This document shows, one piece after another, positions 61,758 to 64,000 of a stretch of DNA of 64,000 nt. The notes beneath the pieces are model-generated. The model was not told the DNA's origin. It was given only the letters and a program-made list of their open reading frames with translations, and made no database searches. Source of the DNA: Reinekea forsetii (lineage in GTDB: Bacteria > Pseudomonadota > Gammaproteobacteria > Pseudomonadales > Natronospirillaceae). Location of the stretch: assembly GCF_002795845.1 (NCBI RefSeq), contig NZ_CP011797.1:457501-521500 (forward strand). The letters run 5' to 3'. The stretch's first letter is position 1; every line of letters starts with the position of its first letter. A program made the position numbers and the translations under genes.

Positions 61758-62844
61758 AATGAAAACCTATCAAGTTGAACTCGGTGACCGCAGTTACCCT
61801 ATCCATATCGGCCCCTGCCTATCGGACCAGCGTCTGCTGCAGGCGACTCTGACCCAACAAGAAATCCTCATCGTCACCAACGACACCATTGCCCCGCTGT
61901 ATCTTGAGCGCGTTATGGCGCCCTTACGGGCGAGCGGTAAACAAGTTGCCGCCGTGATCCTGCCCGATGGCGAACAATATAAAAACCTAACCACCTTGAA
62001 TCTTATCTACGATGAATTGTTGGCGCAAAACTTCAGTCGCAAGGTGGTTTTGGTGGCCCTGGGTGGCGGGGTCGTCGGTGATATGACCGGCTTTGCGGCG
62101 GCTAGCTATCAACGCGGTGTTGATTTTGTCCAGATACCGACCACCCTGCTTTCCCAAGTTGACTCATCGGTGGGTGGTAAGACCGGTGTGAATCATCCCT
62201 TGGGTAAGAATATGATCGGTGCCTTTAAACAGCCGCTCGCGGTCTTTATTGATCCCAGTACCCTGTCGACGCTGCCGAAGAATGAGTTCGCGGCCGGTTT
62301 TGCCGAGGTGATCAAACATGGCGTGATTCAGGGGGCGGACTATTTCGCCATGCTCGAGACCCGACTCGCGGACATTTTCGCGCTCGATATGAGTGCGCTG
62401 ATTGAGGTTATTTCCGGCTCCTGTGCGATCAAATCCTCTGTGGTCGCCCAGGATGAAACCGAGCAGGGGCTGCGTGCCATCTTGAATTTTGGTCATACCT
62501 TCGGCCATGCCATCGAAACAACCATGGGCTATGGCCAATGGTTGCATGGCGAGGCCGTCGCCGTGGGCATGGTGATGGCGACCGACCTGTCGAGCCGTCT
62601 GGGTCTGATCGAACCCGCGCTGGCCGAACGTATTATCCACCTGGTCGAGCAGGCCGGTCTGCCGATACAGGCTCCGGACAAAATGACCGTAGATTCCTTT
62701 CTGACCGCCATGTATCGCGATAAGAAGGTCGACGCCGGAACCCTGCGCTTGGTCTTAGTCCGGGCCCTGGGTGATGGTTTTCTGACGGCAGAATTCGACC
62801 CCTCCGCATTAAAAGACACTTTAGCCGCTTTTTGTGACGGATAG
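61747..62844 (+). CDS. aroB: 3-dehydroquinate synthase
   Basis: 365 aa from the first ATG, 361 from the second at 61759 (E. coli 362). Second step of the shikimate pathway, NAD- and zinc-dependent. [10 protein letters not shown] near 79, [19 protein letters not shown] near 105, [20 protein letters not shown] near 130 and the zinc ligands in HTFGHAIE and [10 protein letters not shown] are seen. The first ATG overlaps aroK by 11 bp; neither ATG has a strong site, so the start is open by 4 codons. Confidence 0.97.
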   Translation: MKSKMKTYQVELGDRSYPIHIGPCLSDQRLLQATLTQQEILIVTNDTIAPLYLERVMAPLRASGKQVAAVILPDGEQYKNLTTLNLIYDELLAQNFSRKVVLVALGGGVVGDMTGFAAASYQRGVDFVQIPTTLLSQVDSSVGGKTGVNHPLGKNMIGAFKQPLAVFIDPSTLSTLPKNEFAAGFAEVIKHGVIQGADYFAMLETRLADIFALDMSALIEVISGSCAIKSSVVAQDETEQGLRAILNFGHTFGHAIETTMGYGQWLHGEAVAVGMVMATDLSSRLGLIEPALAERIIHLVEQAGLPIQAPDKMTVDSFLTAMYRDKKVDAGTLRLVLVRALGDGFLTAEFDPSALKDTLAAFCDG

Positions 62845-62921
62845 TCGTCCAAGCAACTAGACAGCCAGACCTTTTGTCGTTTAAATGAACCGACGTGAAA
62901 CTGAGGGCAGAAGCGGTGGAC

Positions 62922-64000
62922 ATGTCGGAACAAACAGAACGAATGCAGTCAATGTACCATCTTCAACACGACCCCTTTGGTGCGCTGGTGGACGCCATGG
63001 TGTTCAGTGGTGCTGGTGGGCGTTACGAAACGGCTGAAACCATTCGGCATTTACTTACCTACAGTCATCAGGACAGCTTAGTCCTGGGGCAGGCGGGTAC
63101 GGGCAAGCGAATGTTGGCACAACAGGTGCTAAAAATGCTCGAAGAGCATTGGCGTGTTGCCTGGATCGATGGGTCGGAGACCGATTCCCTGGTCGATCTA
63201 CTGCGCGAAATAGTTGGCCAGCTGGGTCTTGGCTTGCGGCTCGACGCCGACGCCGATGAATTGTTGCAACGAATTATTGAGATTACCGCAGCCCGCACCC
63301 ACAACGACGAGTCCTTTCTGATTGTTATCCAATTTGCCGACCGTCTGCCGGTCGATATCTTAGCTAAATTAAAGTTGTTACGCGGTACCGGCGAGGCATT
63401 AGAGTCGCGTGTGCGTCAACTCTGGTTATGTAACAGTCTCGATGATTTCGTCGCACCGCTCGATGAAGACGATTGGTATGCGCATCCGCTCGAAAGGTTC
63501 AATGACACCGCGGCCGAGCAGTACATCAAGGATCGACTGATTGGCGCCGGCAATGTCTCCGGCGTGCCCATCGGTGTTAAGGATATTCACCGTTTGAATC
63601 AGATGGCGGGTGGCTTGCCCGATCGGCTGAATGAATTGGCGCGCGACTACCTGATCAGTACCACCTTTAAGACTGGCGAAAAGGGTCGTTCATTTCCTTT
63701 CACCCATGTGATGGCCGGGTTGGCCGCCGTGGTGCTCGTCGTTATTGCCTATGTCTATAATGAAAGTGTTGGCGAGCGTGAGGTCGTCACCATCGTTCCC
63801 GTCGCTGTGCAGCCGATGTCGGCGGTGGAGAAGAAACTCGCCGAGGCGGTTGCAAGCGTTGAGGCCAAGCAGCAGAACCTGGTCGCAAAGGAGGAGCCGG
63901 TCGCACTGCTCGAAACGCCCATAGCCCTAGCGGACACGACGATACTCGCGCCTGTAGCCCCCGAGGCGCCGCAAGCCGCTAAGATAGTCGAACTGCCCAA
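62922..64000 (+). CDS. damX: DamX-like cell division protein (3' end beyond window)
   Basis: At least 359 aa, open through the right edge. N-terminal AAA/ExeA-like ATPase region: Walker A GQAGTGKRML near 52, with Arg in place of the usual Ser/Thr after Lys, and an acidic Walker-B-like FLIVIQFADRL near 130. One membrane helix near 261-279 (MAGLAAVVLVVIAYVYN), then a Glu/Ala/Pro/Val-rich periplasmic linker. The SPOR domain expected at the C terminus is outside. DamX proteins localise to the septum; position after aroKB supports the call. The ATG at 62922 is used; an in-frame GTG lies 6 bp upstream. Confidence 0.9.
   Translation, partial: MSEQTERMQSMYHLQHDPFGALVDAMVFSGAGGRYETAETIRHLLTYSHQDSLVLGQAGTGKRMLAQQVLKMLEEHWRVAWIDGSETDSLVDLLREIVGQLGLGLRLDADADELLQRIIEITAARTHNDESFLIVIQFADRLPVDILAKLKLLRGTGEALESRVRQLWLCNSLDDFVAPLDEDDWYAHPLERFNDTAAEQYIKDRLIGAGNVSGVPIGVKDIHRLNQMAGGLPDRLNELARDYLISTTFKTGEKGRSFPFTHVMAGLAAVVLVVIAYVYNESVGEREVVTIVPVAVQPMSAVEKKLAEAVASVEAKQQNLVAKEEPVALLETPIALADTTILAPVAPEAPQAAKIVELP

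Overview
The window is chromosomal core sequence from a Gammaproteobacterium. Gene order and protein families match the Pseudomonas/Oceanospirillales side of the class; placement below class level is inference. The evidence is conserved blocks: lptD-surA-pdxA-rsmA-apaH with divergent djlA; ftsY-ftsE-ftsX-rpoH; yhbY/rlmE-ftsH-folP-glmM-tpiA-secG-tRNA-Leu-tRNA-fMet-rimP-nusA-infB-rbfA-truB-rpsO-pnp; and mrcA/pilMNOPQ-aroK-aroB-damX. I see no transposase, integrase, phage gene, CRISPR array or recognisable defence system.

Layout. 1-2.8 kb: 3' part of an rRNA operon (23S, 5S, terminator) followed by a partial duplicate of the 5S 3' end with its own terminator. 2.9-6.8 kb: a small unknown gene, an AlkB-type dioxygenase, tesB, ubiX and cca. 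6.8-11.1 kb: a large TraF-like outer-membrane protein, then the flagellar pair flgP-flgT behind a near-consensus sigma-28 promoter. 11.1-18.5 kb: the outer-membrane biogenesis cluster (lptD, surA) with pdxA, rsmA, apaH and djlA. 18.5-24.9 kb: trmB, a DUF423 protein, rpoH, ftsXEY, an unknown membrane-anchored protein and rsmD. 25-28.4 kb: aldehyde dehydrogenase, coaD, ferredoxin, guaC. 28.4-32.7 kb: an ABC importer with a CDP-alcohol phosphatidyltransferase (ynjBCD-F like). 32.8-36.8 kb: glnE, ilvE. 36.9-53.5 kb: the translation/transcription superoperon. 53.6-64 kb: mrcA, the type IV pilus alignment/secretin operon, shikimate genes and a truncated damX.

The most unusual element is at 43639-44359. 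The initiator tRNA gene is followed by a perfect 102-bp tandem array in which every unit carries the last 23 nt of the tRNA gene, including CCA. Each unit can fold into hairpins, and because 102 is divisible by 3 two reading frames stay open through the array. It resembles in architecture, not in sequence, the repeats behind E. coli tyrT that give rtT RNA, but here it sits on the initiator tRNA that leads the nusA-infB operon. The 5S locus shows a smaller event of the same style: duplication of the 3' end of a stable RNA gene.

Functionally the window joins envelope assembly (LptD, SurA, PBP1A, FtsEX, FtsY, SecG, GlmM), ribosome and RNA biogenesis (RsmA, RsmD, RlmE, TrmB, TruB, RbfA, RimP, YhbY, PNPase), heat-shock control (RpoH, FtsH, DjlA), and surface motility (FlgP/FlgT, PilMNOPQ).
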